Assembly: GCA_046328225.1 (NCBI GenBank) | Contig: JAXLWZ010000018.1 | Span: 19,851 to 83,850, forward strand | DNA from: Amarobacillus sp046328225 | Lineage (GTDB): Bacteria; Chloroflexota; Dehalococcoidia; Tepidiformales; Tepidiformaceae | Direction of reading: 5' to 3' | Length of the DNA stretch: 64,000 bases | Made by a program: the position numbers and the translations under genes | Shown: positions 25,761 through 34,114 of the stretch, in pieces | Layout: every line of letters starts with the position of its first letter | Numbering within the stretch: the stretch's first letter is position 1 | Notes under the pieces: generated by a model | Database searches by the model: none | What the model saw: only the letters and a program-made list of their open reading frames with translations | What the model was told of the DNA's origin: nothing

Positions 25761-26108
25761 ATGGCGAAGGAAGGCAGCGGGCTGCAGGAGCAGCTGAAGT
25801 CGCTGTGGCGGGCGGGCATGGTGCGGCACGTCTACGTTCGCAAGGAAGGGCACACGCCGATCGACCTGCCGCTGCTGCTGGTGCTGGCGGGCGGGCTGCT
25901 GGCGCCGTGGCTGCTCGGCATCGGCGTCGTGGTCGCGCTGCTGGTTGGCTACCGGCTCGATGTGGAGATCGTCGAGGACGCCGCGGAGGCTGATGGTGAG
26001 GCCGCCGATGAAGCCGCGGATGACCTGCCGCGGGCCACGCTGGCGACGCCGCCCGGCGAGGACGCCATCCCGCCGGAGGCGACCGAAGGCGTGGAGCCGC
26101 GCGGCTAG
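25761..26108 (+). CDS. DUF4342-like protein
   Basis: 115 residues from ATG 25761 (GGAGGTG site). The core 'VRHVYVRKEGHTPIDLPLLL' followed by a hydrophobic helix pair (LAGGLLAPWLLGIGVVVALL) is the layout of DUF4342. An acidic tail ('EDAAEADGEAADEAADD') follows. Function unknown. It lies 94 bp after the ABC permease and may belong to that operon. Its stop overlaps the stop of the convergent metallopeptidase-like gene. Confidence 0.72.
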   Translation: MAKEGSGLQEQLKSLWRAGMVRHVYVRKEGHTPIDLPLLLVLAGGLLAPWLLGIGVVVALLVGYRLDVEIVEDAAEADGEAADEAADDLPRATLATPPGEDAIPPEATEGVEPRG

Positions 26109-26518
26109 ATCGAGTAGTTCGGGCCGGCTGACCCGGATTCGCGCGCGCGCTGGACTTCGATGAGGGCGCGCGCGCTGGCCTGGCGGGCGTAGGCGGGCGC
26201 TTCGAAGGGGAGTTCGCGGCCGTAGCGGAACCCGCGGCGGGCGATGTGCGCGAAGTAGCGGGCGAAGAACACGGGCGTCGTCATGCGCCGGTACTGGGCG
26301 ACATGGACCAGTTCGTGCACGAGCAGGGCGCGGCTGCGAACGCGTTCGGGCGTCGAAAACCAGATGTGATTTCCGATGGTCATGCCGCTGCGCCGGCGCG
26401 TGCGGAGGTACCAGGCGAGCGGCCCGCCGGTGTGCAGGCGCACGGCCGGGAGTTCGACCTCGGGGTCGATGAGGCCCGAGGCCTGGAGCCACGCGAGGTC
26501 GGATGGTTCGATGCGCAA
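26105..26518 (-). CDS. Putative HExxH metallopeptidase-like protein (DUF4157-type)
   Basis: About 137 residues. The segment 'RSRALLVHELVHVAQYRRM' contains HELVH plus a Gln three residues on, typical of DUF4157/gluzincin-like domains; 'GNHIWFSTPE' before it fits that family too. The start is uncertain: a TTG at 26518 is the best fit, and no ATG lies upstream in sensible sequence. No signal peptide. Such domains occur in toxins and housekeeping proteins alike; the role here is unknown. Confidence 0.65.
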   Translation of the reverse strand: MRIEPSDLAWLQASGLIDPEVELPAVRLHTGGPLAWYLRTRRRSGMTIGNHIWFSTPERVRSRALLVHELVHVAQYRRMTTPVFFARYFAHIARRGFRYGRELPFEAPAYARQASARALIEVQRARESGSAGPNYSI

Positions 26519-26590
26519 CGCCGTCCCCCGGGTTCGAACGATAGCACCCGGCCGGGAGGCGGCGTTAGCCCCGGCAGGGGTGGGCTGCAC

Positions 26591-26596
26591 TACACT
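26591..26596 (+). promoter_or_regulatory. -10-like TACACT 7 nt before pyk ATG (leaderless candidate)
   Basis: TACACT at 26591-26596 is separated from the ATG at 26604 by seven bases and no Shine-Dalgarno is present, predicting a leaderless pyk mRNA. Confidence 0.45.
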
Positions 26597-26603
26597 GGGC
26601 GCG

Positions 26604-28049
26604 ATGACGATGCGGCGCACGAAAATCGTCTGCACGCTGGGGCCGGCTTCGAACACGCGCGAAACGATCGCGGCGATGCTGCGCGCGGGGATGGATGTCG
26701 CGCGGCTGAACACGAGCCACGGCACGATCGCGGAGCACCTGGCCGTGCTCGCGCTCGTGCGGGAGGTGGCGGAGGCGGAGGGGAAGCCGGTCGCCGTGCT
26801 GATGGACCTCGGCGGGCCGAAGCTGCGCACCGGGGTGACGGCGTCGGGCGAGCCGGTGCTCCTGACCACGGGCGACCACGTGCTGCTGACCGCCGAGGAA
26901 GGGCTGACGACGGCGCAACGGGTCACGATCGAGTACGCGCGGCTGACGGAGGACGTGCGCGCGGGCGAACGGGTGCTGCTCGACGACGGGAACCTCGAAC
27001 TCGAGGTGATGCAGGTCACGGGCGACGGGCTGGAATGCGGCGTGATCCACGGCGGGCTGCTGGCCTCGCGCAAGGGGGTGAGCTTCCCGCATTCGAACCT
27101 GACGATGCCGGCGATCACGGATCGCGACCGCGAAGCCATCGCCGCCGGCGTGGGCGCGGGGGTGGACTTCTTCGCGCTCAGCTTCGTGCGGGACGCGCGG
27201 GATGTGCTCCTCTGCCGGGAGATCATCCAGGGGCACGGCGGCGATATCCCCATCGTGGCGAAGATCGAACGGCGGCAGGCCGTCGCGAACCTCGACGAGA
27301 TCCTCGCGGAAGCGGACGGGGCGATGGTTGCGCGCGGCGACCTGGGAGTGGAATTGCCGCCGGAGGACGTGCCGGTGCAGCAGCGGCGCATCATCGCCTC
27401 GGCCGCACGCACGATGATCCCGGTGATCACGGCGACGCAGATGCTGGAATCGATGATCGATGCGCCACGGCCGACGCGGGCCGAGAGCTCGGATGTGGCG
27501 AACGCGGTGTGGGAGCTTTCGGACGCGCTGATGCTGAGCGGGGAGACGGCGGCGGGCCGCTATCCGGTGGAGGCGGTGGCGATGATGGACCGCATCATCC
27601 GGCGGGCGGAGGAGGCTGCGGGTGTGGACCCTTCGCCCAACCGGCCGGATGCGGACGACCATAGTTATGTCGTAGCCGTGGCCGCGCGGCGCATCGTCGA
27701 ATCGGACGCGAACATGCGAGGGGTGGCGTGCTTCACGCGCAGCGGCTATTCGGCGTTCCTGATGAGCAAGGTGCACCCGAACGCGCCGATTTTCGCCATC
27801 ACGCCGAACGACGCGGTGTGCCGGCGGCTGTCGCTGGCGCGCGGGGTGGTGCCGCTGCAGGCGCCGCTGACGGACTCATCGGAGAGGATGCTGCGGCTGG
27901 TGGACCAGCTCCTGCTGGACGGCCGCCACGTGGCGGAGGGCGAAGAAGTGGTCGTGGTGGCGAGCCTGCCGGTGCAGACGCAGGGCCAGACGAACTTCCT
28001 GAAGCTGCACCGGGTGGGCGAATCGCGGGGGTATCGCAGCGGGCTGTGA
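26604..28049 (+). CDS. pyk: Pyruvate kinase
   Basis: 481 residues. It starts 'MTMRRTKIVCTLGPASNTRE', with 'ARLNTSHG', the Lys/Mg site 'IVAKIERRQAVANLDEI', 'VARGDLGVELP' and the signature 'TQMLESMIDAPRPTRAE'. The C-terminal effector domain is present (residues ~350-481). It makes pyruvate and ATP from phosphoenolpyruvate and ADP, the last step of glycolysis. The start codon lies 7 nt after a -10-like hexamer. Confidence 0.95.
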   Translation: MTMRRTKIVCTLGPASNTRETIAAMLRAGMDVARLNTSHGTIAEHLAVLALVREVAEAEGKPVAVLMDLGGPKLRTGVTASGEPVLLTTGDHVLLTAEEGLTTAQRVTIEYARLTEDVRAGERVLLDDGNLELEVMQVTGDGLECGVIHGGLLASRKGVSFPHSNLTMPAITDRDREAIAAGVGAGVDFFALSFVRDARDVLLCREIIQGHGGDIPIVAKIERRQAVANLDEILAEADGAMVARGDLGVELPPEDVPVQQRRIIASAARTMIPVITATQMLESMIDAPRPTRAESSDVANAVWELSDALMLSGETAAGRYPVEAVAMMDRIIRRAEEAAGVDPSPNRPDADDHSYVVAVAARRIVESDANMRGVACFTRSGYSAFLMSKVHPNAPIFAITPNDAVCRRLSLARGVVPLQAPLTDSSERMLRLVDQLLLDGRHVAEGEEVVVVASLPVQTQGQTNFLKLHRVGESRGYRSGL

Positions 28050-28079
28050 TTGGGGGGCGGGGGCTGTAAGCTCCGGGCC

Positions 28080-29690
28080 ATGGAGTGGTTCGATACGCCG
28101 GTCCTGGAATCGCGGGTGAACCCGGCGGACCCGGAGTTCCTGCGCAACCGGGATGTGAACGCGGCGCTGGTGGCCGGCCTGCGGGAGCGGACCGCGCGCG
28201 TGCGGCTGGTGGGCGGCGAGGAGTATGTCCGGCGCCACCACGAGCGGGGCAAGCTGCTCGCGCGCGAACGGGTCGAACGCCTGCTGGACCCGGGCACGCC
28301 GTTCCTCGAGTTCAGCGCGCTGGCGGCGGAGGGTGTCTACGAGGAGGACGTGCCGGGCGCGGGCATCGTTACCGGCATCGGGCGGGTGGCCGGGCACGAA
28401 TGCGTGATCATCGCCAATGACGCGACGGTGAAGGGCGGGACGTACTACCCGCTGACGGTGAAGAAGCACCTGCGCGCGCAGGAGATCGCGGAGCAGAACG
28501 GGCTCGCATGCATCTACCTGGTGGACTCGGGGGGCGCGTTCCTGCCGCTCCAGCACGACGTCTTCCCGGACCGCGACCACTTCGGGCGCATCTTCTACAA
28601 CCAGGCGCGGATGAGCGCGAAGGGCATCTACCAGGTGGCCGCGGTGATGGGTTCGTGCACGGCCGGCGGCGCCTACGTCCCGGCGATGAGCGACGAGACG
28701 GTGATCGTGCGCGGCACGGGGACGATCTTCCTCGGCGGGCCGCCGCTGGTGAAGGCGGCGACGGGTGAGACGACGACGGCGGAAGAGCTCGGCGGCGCGG
28801 ACGTCCACACGCGCGTGAGTGGCGTCGCGGACCACCTGGCGGAGGATGACGGCGAGGCGTTGCGCATCGTTCGCAGCATCATGGCGAACGTGCCCCGGCG
28901 CGTGCGGCCGCCATGGGAGCTGACGGCGCCCGAAGAGCCCGCGCACGACCCGCGCGACCTCTACGGCATCCTCCCCGGCGACGGGCGGCATTCGTATGAC
29001 GTGCGCGAGGTGATCGCGCGGCTGGTGGACGGGTCGCGCTTCCACGAATTCAAGGCGCGATATGGAACGACGCTGGTCTGCGGCTTCGCGCGGCTGATGG
29101 GCTACCCGGTCGGCATCGTGGCGAACAACGGGATCCTCTTCTCGGAGAGCGCGCTCAAGGGGGCGCACTTCATCGAGCTCTGCGGGCAGCGCAAGGTGCC
29201 GCTGCTCTTCCTCCAGAACATCACCGGGTTCATGGTCGGGCGGCAGTACGAGAACGCGGGCATCGCGAAGGACGGCGCGAAGATGGTCACGGCGGTGGCG
29301 ACGGCGGAGGTGCCGAAGTTCACGGTGGTGATCGGCGGCAGCTTCGGCGCGGGGAACTACGCGATGTGCGGACGGGCCTATGTGCCGCGGCAACTCTGGA
29401 TGTGGCCGAACGCGCGCATCAGCGTGATGGGCGGCGAACAGGCGGCTTCGGTGTTGCTGCAGGTGCGTCTCGACCGGGGTGAGGTGCTTTCGCCGGAGGA
29501 GCAGGCGGCGTTCAAGGCGCCGACGATCGAGCGGTACGAGGCGGAGGGTTCGCCCTACTTCAGCACGGCGCGGCTCTGGGACGACGGCGTGATCGACCCG
29601 CTGGAGACGCGCTGGATGCTGGCCGCGGGGCTTTCGGCGGCCGCGAACGCGCCCATCGAGGACCCGAAGTGGGGTGTCTTTCGCATGTAG
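28080..29690 (+). CDS. Acyl-CoA carboxylase carboxyltransferase (beta) subunit, MCC type
   Basis: 536 residues, matching methylcrotonyl- or geranyl-CoA carboxylase beta chains. It has the N-terminal 'RHHERGKLLARERVERLLDPG', 'GGTYYPLTVKKHLRAQEIAE', 'YLVDSGGAFLPLQ' and the C-terminal 'ITGFMVGRQYENAGIAKDGA' and 'GAGNYAMCGRAY'. It transfers carboxyl from biotin to an acyl-CoA. The biotin carboxylase alpha subunit is not in this window, so it must be elsewhere. MCC would fit leucine breakdown, but propionyl-type specificity cannot be excluded. TGTAAGCT lies 7 nt before the ATG (another leaderless candidate). Confidence 0.88.
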   Translation: MEWFDTPVLESRVNPADPEFLRNRDVNAALVAGLRERTARVRLVGGEEYVRRHHERGKLLARERVERLLDPGTPFLEFSALAAEGVYEEDVPGAGIVTGIGRVAGHECVIIANDATVKGGTYYPLTVKKHLRAQEIAEQNGLACIYLVDSGGAFLPLQHDVFPDRDHFGRIFYNQARMSAKGIYQVAAVMGSCTAGGAYVPAMSDETVIVRGTGTIFLGGPPLVKAATGETTTAEELGGADVHTRVSGVADHLAEDDGEALRIVRSIMANVPRRVRPPWELTAPEEPAHDPRDLYGILPGDGRHSYDVREVIARLVDGSRFHEFKARYGTTLVCGFARLMGYPVGIVANNGILFSESALKGAHFIELCGQRKVPLLFLQNITGFMVGRQYENAGIAKDGAKMVTAVATAEVPKFTVVIGGSFGAGNYAMCGRAYVPRQLWMWPNARISVMGGEQAASVLLQVRLDRGEVLSPEEQAAFKAPTIERYEAEGSPYFSTARLWDDGVIDPLETRWMLAAGLSAAANAPIEDPKWGVFRM

Positions 29691-29693
29691 CGA

Positions 29694-29745
29694 GGAATGA
29701 GGAATGAGGAATGAGGGATGAGGACGGGGGCAACCCCCGGGGGGA
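29694..29745. repeat. GGAATGA heptamer cassette with GGGGGCAACCCCC hairpin
   Basis: Three perfect GGAATGA units and one GGGATGA (29694-29721) are followed by GGACGGGGGCAACCCCCGGGGGG. This is the same cassette plan as elsewhere but with a different heptamer. It sits 3 bp after a stop codon. Confidence 0.85.
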
Positions 29746-29752
29746 ACGGTCG

Positions 29753-30175
29753 TTAGGAGCGGCGCTTCTTGCTTTTCTTCCGGGCGGGGGCGGGTGTATC
29801 GATGGGGGCCGCCATGGGCTCGGGTGCGGCGAGGGCGCGCGCGACGAGGTCTTCGAGGGCGGCGAAGCGGCCGGCGAGGCGTTCGATGGCGGCGTCCATG
29901 GAGGACGTATCCAAGACTGGCGAGGCAGGCGTCGCGGGCGGCGGGATCGCGCGGATGGCGGCTTCGAGGCGGGCAAGGCGCGTTTCGAGGGCGGCGACGG
30001 CATCGAGGATGGCCTCGAAGGCGGGCGCGGGGCCGTGCCCGAACGGCGCCGATGGGTCATCGGGGGCGAACGGGGGCGGCGCCGCGGGCGTGCACTCGGT
30101 GACGAGCGCGTGCGACGCCGGGGCCGCCAGCCGGAGGCCTTCGCGCGCGAGGAGGTCGATCGCTTCGTCGCTCAC
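29753..30175 (-). CDS. Coiled-coil protein with basic tail, unknown function
   Basis: 140 residues from GTG 30175. Two helical segments with coiled-coil character ('AILDAVAALETRLARLEAAI' and 'DAAIERLAGRFAALEDLVARA') are separated by Pro-rich linkers, and the C-terminus ends KKSKKRRS, which could bind nucleic acid or polyphosphate. No family was recognised. It resembles a polyhydroxyalkanoate-granule or nucleoid-type helper only in composition. Confidence 0.55.
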   Translation of the reverse strand: MSDEAIDLLAREGLRLAAPASHALVTECTPAAPPPFAPDDPSAPFGHGPAPAFEAILDAVAALETRLARLEAAIRAIPPPATPASPVLDTSSMDAAIERLAGRFAALEDLVARALAAPEPMAAPIDTPAPARKKSKKRRS

Positions 30176-30277
30176 GGGGGCATGGTAACAGGCTGATCAG
30201 GGGCTTGCGGGGGAGCGTAGTATTCGGCAGTCCGGGCCGGGTCATGACGGGCCGGAAAACAACAAGAGAGGTCCCCG

Positions 30278-30595
30278 ATGATTGTCGAACGATTGACGTT
30301 CCAGGCACGCTATGGCCACGGCGACGAGCTGGTGGCGCTGTTCAAGGATTTCCTGGCGACGCAGGCCGGGGCGCTCGGGATGAGCGGCGGCCGCGTCTAC
30401 ACCGACGTGACGGGCGAGATGTTCACGCTCCAGCTGGAGACGGAGTTCGCCGACCTGGGCGCCTACGCGGCGTTCATGGCGCGCGACCAGGAGCATTTCG
30501 CGACGCAGGCGTTCCAGGAGTGGTTCGCCAAGACGGTGCCGCTGACGGATGGCGGCAGCCGGCAGCTGCTGAACGTGGAGCACGTGGGCGTCTAA
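30278..30595 (+). CDS. Dimeric alpha-beta-barrel (NIPSNAP/monooxygenase-like) protein
   Basis: 105 residues with an AAGAGAGG site. The ferredoxin-like beta-alpha-beta pattern, starting 'MIVERLTFQARYGHGDELVALFKDF' with 'MFTLQLETEFADLGAYAAFM' in the middle, matches the dimeric alpha-beta barrel superfamily (ABM/NIPSNAP). No catalytic residues can be named. It lies just upstream of folE. Confidence 0.6.
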   Translation: MIVERLTFQARYGHGDELVALFKDFLATQAGALGMSGGRVYTDVTGEMFTLQLETEFADLGAYAAFMARDQEHFATQAFQEWFAKTVPLTDGGSRQLLNVEHVGV

Positions 30596-30668
30596 GGGCG
30601 GCGGGCATGCGGCCCGGGTCGCGCGTCTGGTACCGTGTTCAGCGACCAGCACGCTACCCGGAGCCGCC

Positions 30669-31253
30669 ATGTCCACCCCCAGTCCCCGGCTGGGCGTCGA
30701 TGACGCCCGCATCCAGGCCGCCGTCCACGAGCTGTTCCTCGCGATCGGGGAGGACCCGGGGCGTGAGGGGCTGATCGACACGCCGCGGCGCATCGCGGAG
30801 ATGTACGGCGAGGTCTTCGGCGGGCTCGGGGTCGATCCGCGCGAGTATCTGCGCGTGGGATTCGATGTCGCCCACGACGAGATGGTGATCCTGCGGAACA
30901 TCCCGTTCTATTCGATGTGCGAACACCACTTCCTGCCGTTCCACGGCGAGGCGCACGTGGGCTACGTGCCCGATGGGCGGGTGGTGGGCATTTCCAAGAT
31001 CGCGCGCGTGGTCGAAGGGTTCGCGCGGCGCCCGCAGATCCAGGAGCAGCTCACGAGCCAGGTCGCCGAGGCGATCATGGAGACGCTGCAGCCGGACGGC
31101 GTCGCGGTGGTGGTAGAGGCGGAGCACCTCTGCATGACGATGCGGGGCGTGCAGAAGCCCGGTAGCCGCATGATCACGAGCGCGATGCGCGGGCAATTCC
31201 GGCAGTCCTCGGTGACGCGCGGCGAGTTCCTGTCGCTGGTGGCGGGGCGCTAG
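30669..31253 (+). CDS. folE: GTP cyclohydrolase I
   Basis: 194 residues, full length. Zinc ligands are in 'YSMCEHHFLPFHG' (Cys, His) and 'AEHLCMTMRGVQKPGS' (Cys); 'DTPRRIAEMYGEVFGGL' and 'QERLT'-like 'QEQLTSQVAEAI' complete the family pattern. It converts GTP to dihydroneopterin triphosphate, the first step of folate or tetrahydropterin synthesis. The following gene starts 3 bp after its stop. Confidence 0.95.
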   Translation: MSTPSPRLGVDDARIQAAVHELFLAIGEDPGREGLIDTPRRIAEMYGEVFGGLGVDPREYLRVGFDVAHDEMVILRNIPFYSMCEHHFLPFHGEAHVGYVPDGRVVGISKIARVVEGFARRPQIQEQLTSQVAEAIMETLQPDGVAVVVEAEHLCMTMRGVQKPGSRMITSAMRGQFRQSSVTRGEFLSLVAGR

Positions 31254-31255
31254 CC

Positions 31256-32374
31256 GTGGCCGCGCCCGAGCAGGGCAGCACGCGGGGTGGTGGCCGCGAG
31301 CGGGCGGCGCTACCGCTGACGGACTCGGCCGCCCTGGAGACCCTGCGGGACGAATGGGCGGCGCTGCACGCGGACGCCGGCGCGGGGCCATTCGTGCACC
31401 CCGCGTGGCATGAGGCCTGGCTGCGGCACTTCGGAGCGGGGACGGCGCCGCTGTTTCTGGCGGTGCGCGAAGCTCCCGGACGCAGGCGGCGTGCCGCGAG
31501 CGATGATGCGGATGGCGGCGACGACGGCGACAGCGATGGGGACGAGGCGGAAGCGCTCCCGCCCCTGCGCGGGGTGATGGCGCTCGACATGGCGCGGCCG
31601 GGTGAGGCGCGCATGCTCGGCGACCACAACGTGCGCGATTACGGCGGTCCGCTCGCGGCGCCGGGATATGAGGAGCTGGTGGCACGCGGGGTGCTGGAAT
31701 GGCTCGCGGAGGACATGACACCGTCGCTGGAGCTGCGCGGCATCCCCGCGGACGGGGTGCTGCAGCACGCGTTCGGGCAGGTGGCGGAGGGCCTGGGCTG
31801 GACGCTGGAGGCGGAAGCGGAGGCGGTCGCACCGTTCGCGGCGTTGCCGGCCACCTTCGAGGAGTTCGTGCAGGGACTGCCCAAGCACGACCGCCACGAG
31901 CTGCGGCGGAAGCTTCGCAACTTGGAAGCGGCGGGCGCAGTGACGTTCGCCTGCGCGGAGGATGCGGAGTCCGTCGAGGGCTGCATGGATGAGTTCCTGA
32001 ATCTGATGCGCGTGAGCCGCCCCGACAAGGACGCCTTCCTCACGCCGGCGATGGAGGGATTCTTCCGGGACCTGGCGGCGACGTTCGCGTCCGTAGGGAT
32101 GGCGCGCATCGAGACGCTGCGGCTGGACGGTGCGCCGGTGGCGATGCTGTTCACCTTCGAAGCGGGACGGGTGAGCTACCTGTACAACAGTGGCTTCGAC
32201 CCCGCGTGCGCGAACCTCGCGGTGGGGCTGCTTTCGAAGGCGATTTCGCTGCGCGAGGCGATCGCGAGGGGCTGCCATACGTTCGACTTCCTGCGCGGGG
32301 ACGAGGAGTACAAGCGGCGCCTTGGGGGGCGTCCGCGGGAGCTGGTGACCCTGCGGCTGCGGTATCGCGGGTAA
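31256..32374 (+). CDS. CelD/FemAB-like GNAT acyltransferase
   Basis: 372 residues from GTG 31256. It has the CelD-type N-terminus 'LRDEWAALHADAGAGPFVHP' and 'WLRHFG', and in the C-terminal GNAT domain 'LPKHDRHELRRKLRNLEAAG', 'GVPVAMLF'-like 'GAPVAMLFTFEAGRVSYLYN' and 'FDFLRGDEEYKRRLGG'. These proteins acylate polysaccharides or peptides at the envelope. An unusual acidic insert (about 80-100: SDDADGGDDGDSDGDEAE) interrupts the N-terminal domain. It is probably co-transcribed with folE. Confidence 0.8.
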   Translation: MAAPEQGSTRGGGRERAALPLTDSAALETLRDEWAALHADAGAGPFVHPAWHEAWLRHFGAGTAPLFLAVREAPGRRRRAASDDADGGDDGDSDGDEAEALPPLRGVMALDMARPGEARMLGDHNVRDYGGPLAAPGYEELVARGVLEWLAEDMTPSLELRGIPADGVLQHAFGQVAEGLGWTLEAEAEAVAPFAALPATFEEFVQGLPKHDRHELRRKLRNLEAAGAVTFACAEDAESVEGCMDEFLNLMRVSRPDKDAFLTPAMEGFFRDLAATFASVGMARIETLRLDGAPVAMLFTFEAGRVSYLYNSGFDPACANLAVGLLSKAISLREAIARGCHTFDFLRGDEEYKRRLGGRPRELVTLRLRYRG

Positions 32375-32388
32375 GAGCGCAAGCGAAA

Positions 32389-32412
32389 GGGCCAGCCCTG
32401 TCAGGCTGGCCC
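32389..32412 (+). terminator. Terminator after the acyltransferase gene
   Basis: A 9-bp stem GGGCCAGCC/GGCTGGCCC with a 6-nt loop, 14 bp past the stop codon. Confidence 0.65.
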
Positions 32413-32438
32413 CTCCATCATCACCGGGGTGGTGGCGG

Positions 32439-32612
32439 TCACTGGCCGAGCACCAGGCGGCGAATGAACGACGGCTGGCGGGCGGGGGCGGGGGCCTTCG
32501 CGGCGCGGCCGGCTTCCAGTTCCTGGCGGATGGCGGCGTCGCGGGTGGCGTTGCGGACCATGTTGTCGCGCTCGTATTCGGCGGCGTGGGCGTGGGGTTC
32601 GATCCAGAACAT
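32439..32612 (-). CDS. 57-residue basic small protein
   Basis: The minus-strand frame from ATG 32612 begins MFWIEPHAHAAEYERDNMVR and ends 'SFIRRLVLGQ'. A good GGAGGAAA ribosome site lies 7 nt upstream. The sequence is amphipathic and helical, with an Ala/Pro linker and a basic C-terminus. No family was recognised. The ribosome site and sensible composition support a real gene. Confidence 0.6.
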   Translation of the reverse strand: MFWIEPHAHAAEYERDNMVRNATRDAAIRQELEAGRAAKAPAPARQPSFIRRLVLGQ

Positions 32613-32724
32613 CTCGGGTTTCCTCCGTGTGTTTCGGCCTCTTCGACCGTGATCTCATCGTCGCCGAACGCGGTTCGCTTCCCCACGGGAGGGAGGAGGA
32701 GGTCGCGGGGGGACTTTGGGCGGA

Positions 32725-32818
32725 GAGAAAAGAGAAAGGAGGAAGGAGAAAAGGAGGGGGGCGAGGAATGAGGAATGAGGGGGACGGCGAAGCGCCCCTC
32801 CCGGGTGGGAGGGGCGCT
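32725..32818. repeat. Compound heptamer array (GAGAAAA quartet + GGAATGA pair) with terminator
   Basis: GAGAAAA, GAGAAAG, GAGGAAG, GAGAAAA (32725-32752) are followed by two GGAATGA units (32765-32778). A perfect 12-bp stem AGCGCCCCTCCC/GGGAGGGGCGCT (32791-32802 with 32807-32818) closes the region and probably ends the thiolase operon on the minus strand. Two unrelated heptamers thus sit side by side. Confidence 0.85.
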
Positions 32819-32864
32819 TTGGCGTTGCGCTGCTAAGAGCTAATAGCCAGTAGCTAGCAGCTGG

Positions 32865-34094
32865 CTAGTTGCCTACGACGAAGACGCAGCTGGTGGTGCC
32901 GCTGCCGCCGATATTGAGGGTGGCGACCTTCTTCGCGCCTTCGACCTGGTAGCCGCCGGCGGTGTTGGTCACCTGGCGGAAGGCATCGAGGACCTGGCGG
33001 ACGCCGGTGCCGCCGACCGGGTGGCCGGTGCCGATGAGGCCGCCGCTGGGGTTGATCGGGAGCTTGCCATCGAGGTCGATGACGCCTTCCTCGATCGCCT
33101 GCCAGGACTTGCCGGGGGCGGTGAGGCCGAAGTGGTCGATGGCCATGTACTCGCTGGTGGTGAAGCAGTCGTGGGTCTCGATGGCATCGATGCCCCAGAT
33201 GTCGCTGACCTTCGCGCGGCCGAGGGCATCGACGATGGCCTGGCGGGTGTGGGGCAGGACGTACGGGTTGTCGCGGCTCTCGGCGACCTTGTCGTCGAAG
33301 CCGATGGGGGCGGTGTGGTGGCCCCACCCGAGGATCTGGGGAATCTTGTTGATATCGAGGCCGCGCGCCTTCGCATACTTCTCCGCGTACCGCTTGGAGG
33401 CGAGGAAGATGCAGATGGCGCCATCGGTGACCTGCGAGCAGTCGCTGATCTTGATGCGGCCGCCGATGACCGAGTTGAAGCGGTCGGTGCTGTTGGCGTG
33501 CTCTTCGGTCATGTACCAGCCGCGCGTCTGAGCGAGGGGGTTCAGCTTGGCGTTGGCGTAGTTGATGGCCGAGATGCGGGCGAGGTGCTCGTCCTTGAGG
33601 CCGTAGCGCTTGTCGTACTCGTCGCCGAGGCGGCCAAAGAGCTTGGGGAAGGGGAAGGAGACGCCGGCGGCTTCGCGTTCGTACCAGGCGGCGGTGCCGA
33701 GGAAATCGCCACCGCGGCCGGAATCGACCGTCTTCATCTGCTCGACGCCGACGACCATGGCGAGGTCGTAGCGGCCGGCTTCGATTTCGGCGGATGCGGC
33801 GAGGATGGCGATCGAGCCGGAGGCGCAGGCGGCTTCGTGGCGGCCGGTGGGCAGGCCGCTGAAGGCGGGGTCGGTTTCAACGAGGAAGGCGCCGAGGTGG
33901 CCCTGCATGGCGTAGAGCTCGGCGGCGAAGTTGCCCACGTGGCCGACTTCGACATCCTGCGGGGGGATGCCGGTGGCTTCGAGGGCGCCCTGGACGACCT
34001 CGTTGAACATGGCGGAGATGTGCTTGTTCTCCTTCGTCCAGTTACGGGCGAAGTCGGTCTGGTAGCCGCCGAGAACGAAGATGGGCTCAGGCAT
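32865..34094 (-). CDS. Thiolase (acetyl-CoA acetyltransferase/SCP2-type)
   Basis: 409 residues with an AGGAG site. The nucleophile loop 'GRHEAACASGSIAILAA' has the conserved Cys, and 'GSGTTSCVF'-type C-terminus and 'GLIGTGHPVGGTGVRQ' carry the His and Gly-rich elements of thiolases. It cleaves or forms beta-ketoacyl-CoA. Twenty bp upstream is a 3-hydroxyacyl-CoA dehydrogenase gene on the same strand, making a two-gene beta-oxidation operon. Confidence 0.92.
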   Translation of the reverse strand: MPEPIFVLGGYQTDFARNWTKENKHISAMFNEVVQGALEATGIPPQDVEVGHVGNFAAELYAMQGHLGAFLVETDPAFSGLPTGRHEAACASGSIAILAASAEIEAGRYDLAMVVGVEQMKTVDSGRGGDFLGTAAWYEREAAGVSFPFPKLFGRLGDEYDKRYGLKDEHLARISAINYANAKLNPLAQTRGWYMTEEHANSTDRFNSVIGGRIKISDCSQVTDGAICIFLASKRYAEKYAKARGLDINKIPQILGWGHHTAPIGFDDKVAESRDNPYVLPHTRQAIVDALGRAKVSDIWGIDAIETHDCFTTSEYMAIDHFGLTAPGKSWQAIEEGVIDLDGKLPINPSGGLIGTGHPVGGTGVRQVLDAFRQVTNTAGGYQVEGAKKVATLNIGGSGTTSCVFVVGN

Positions 34095-34114
34095 GGTGGG
34101 TTACTCCTGGGGAC

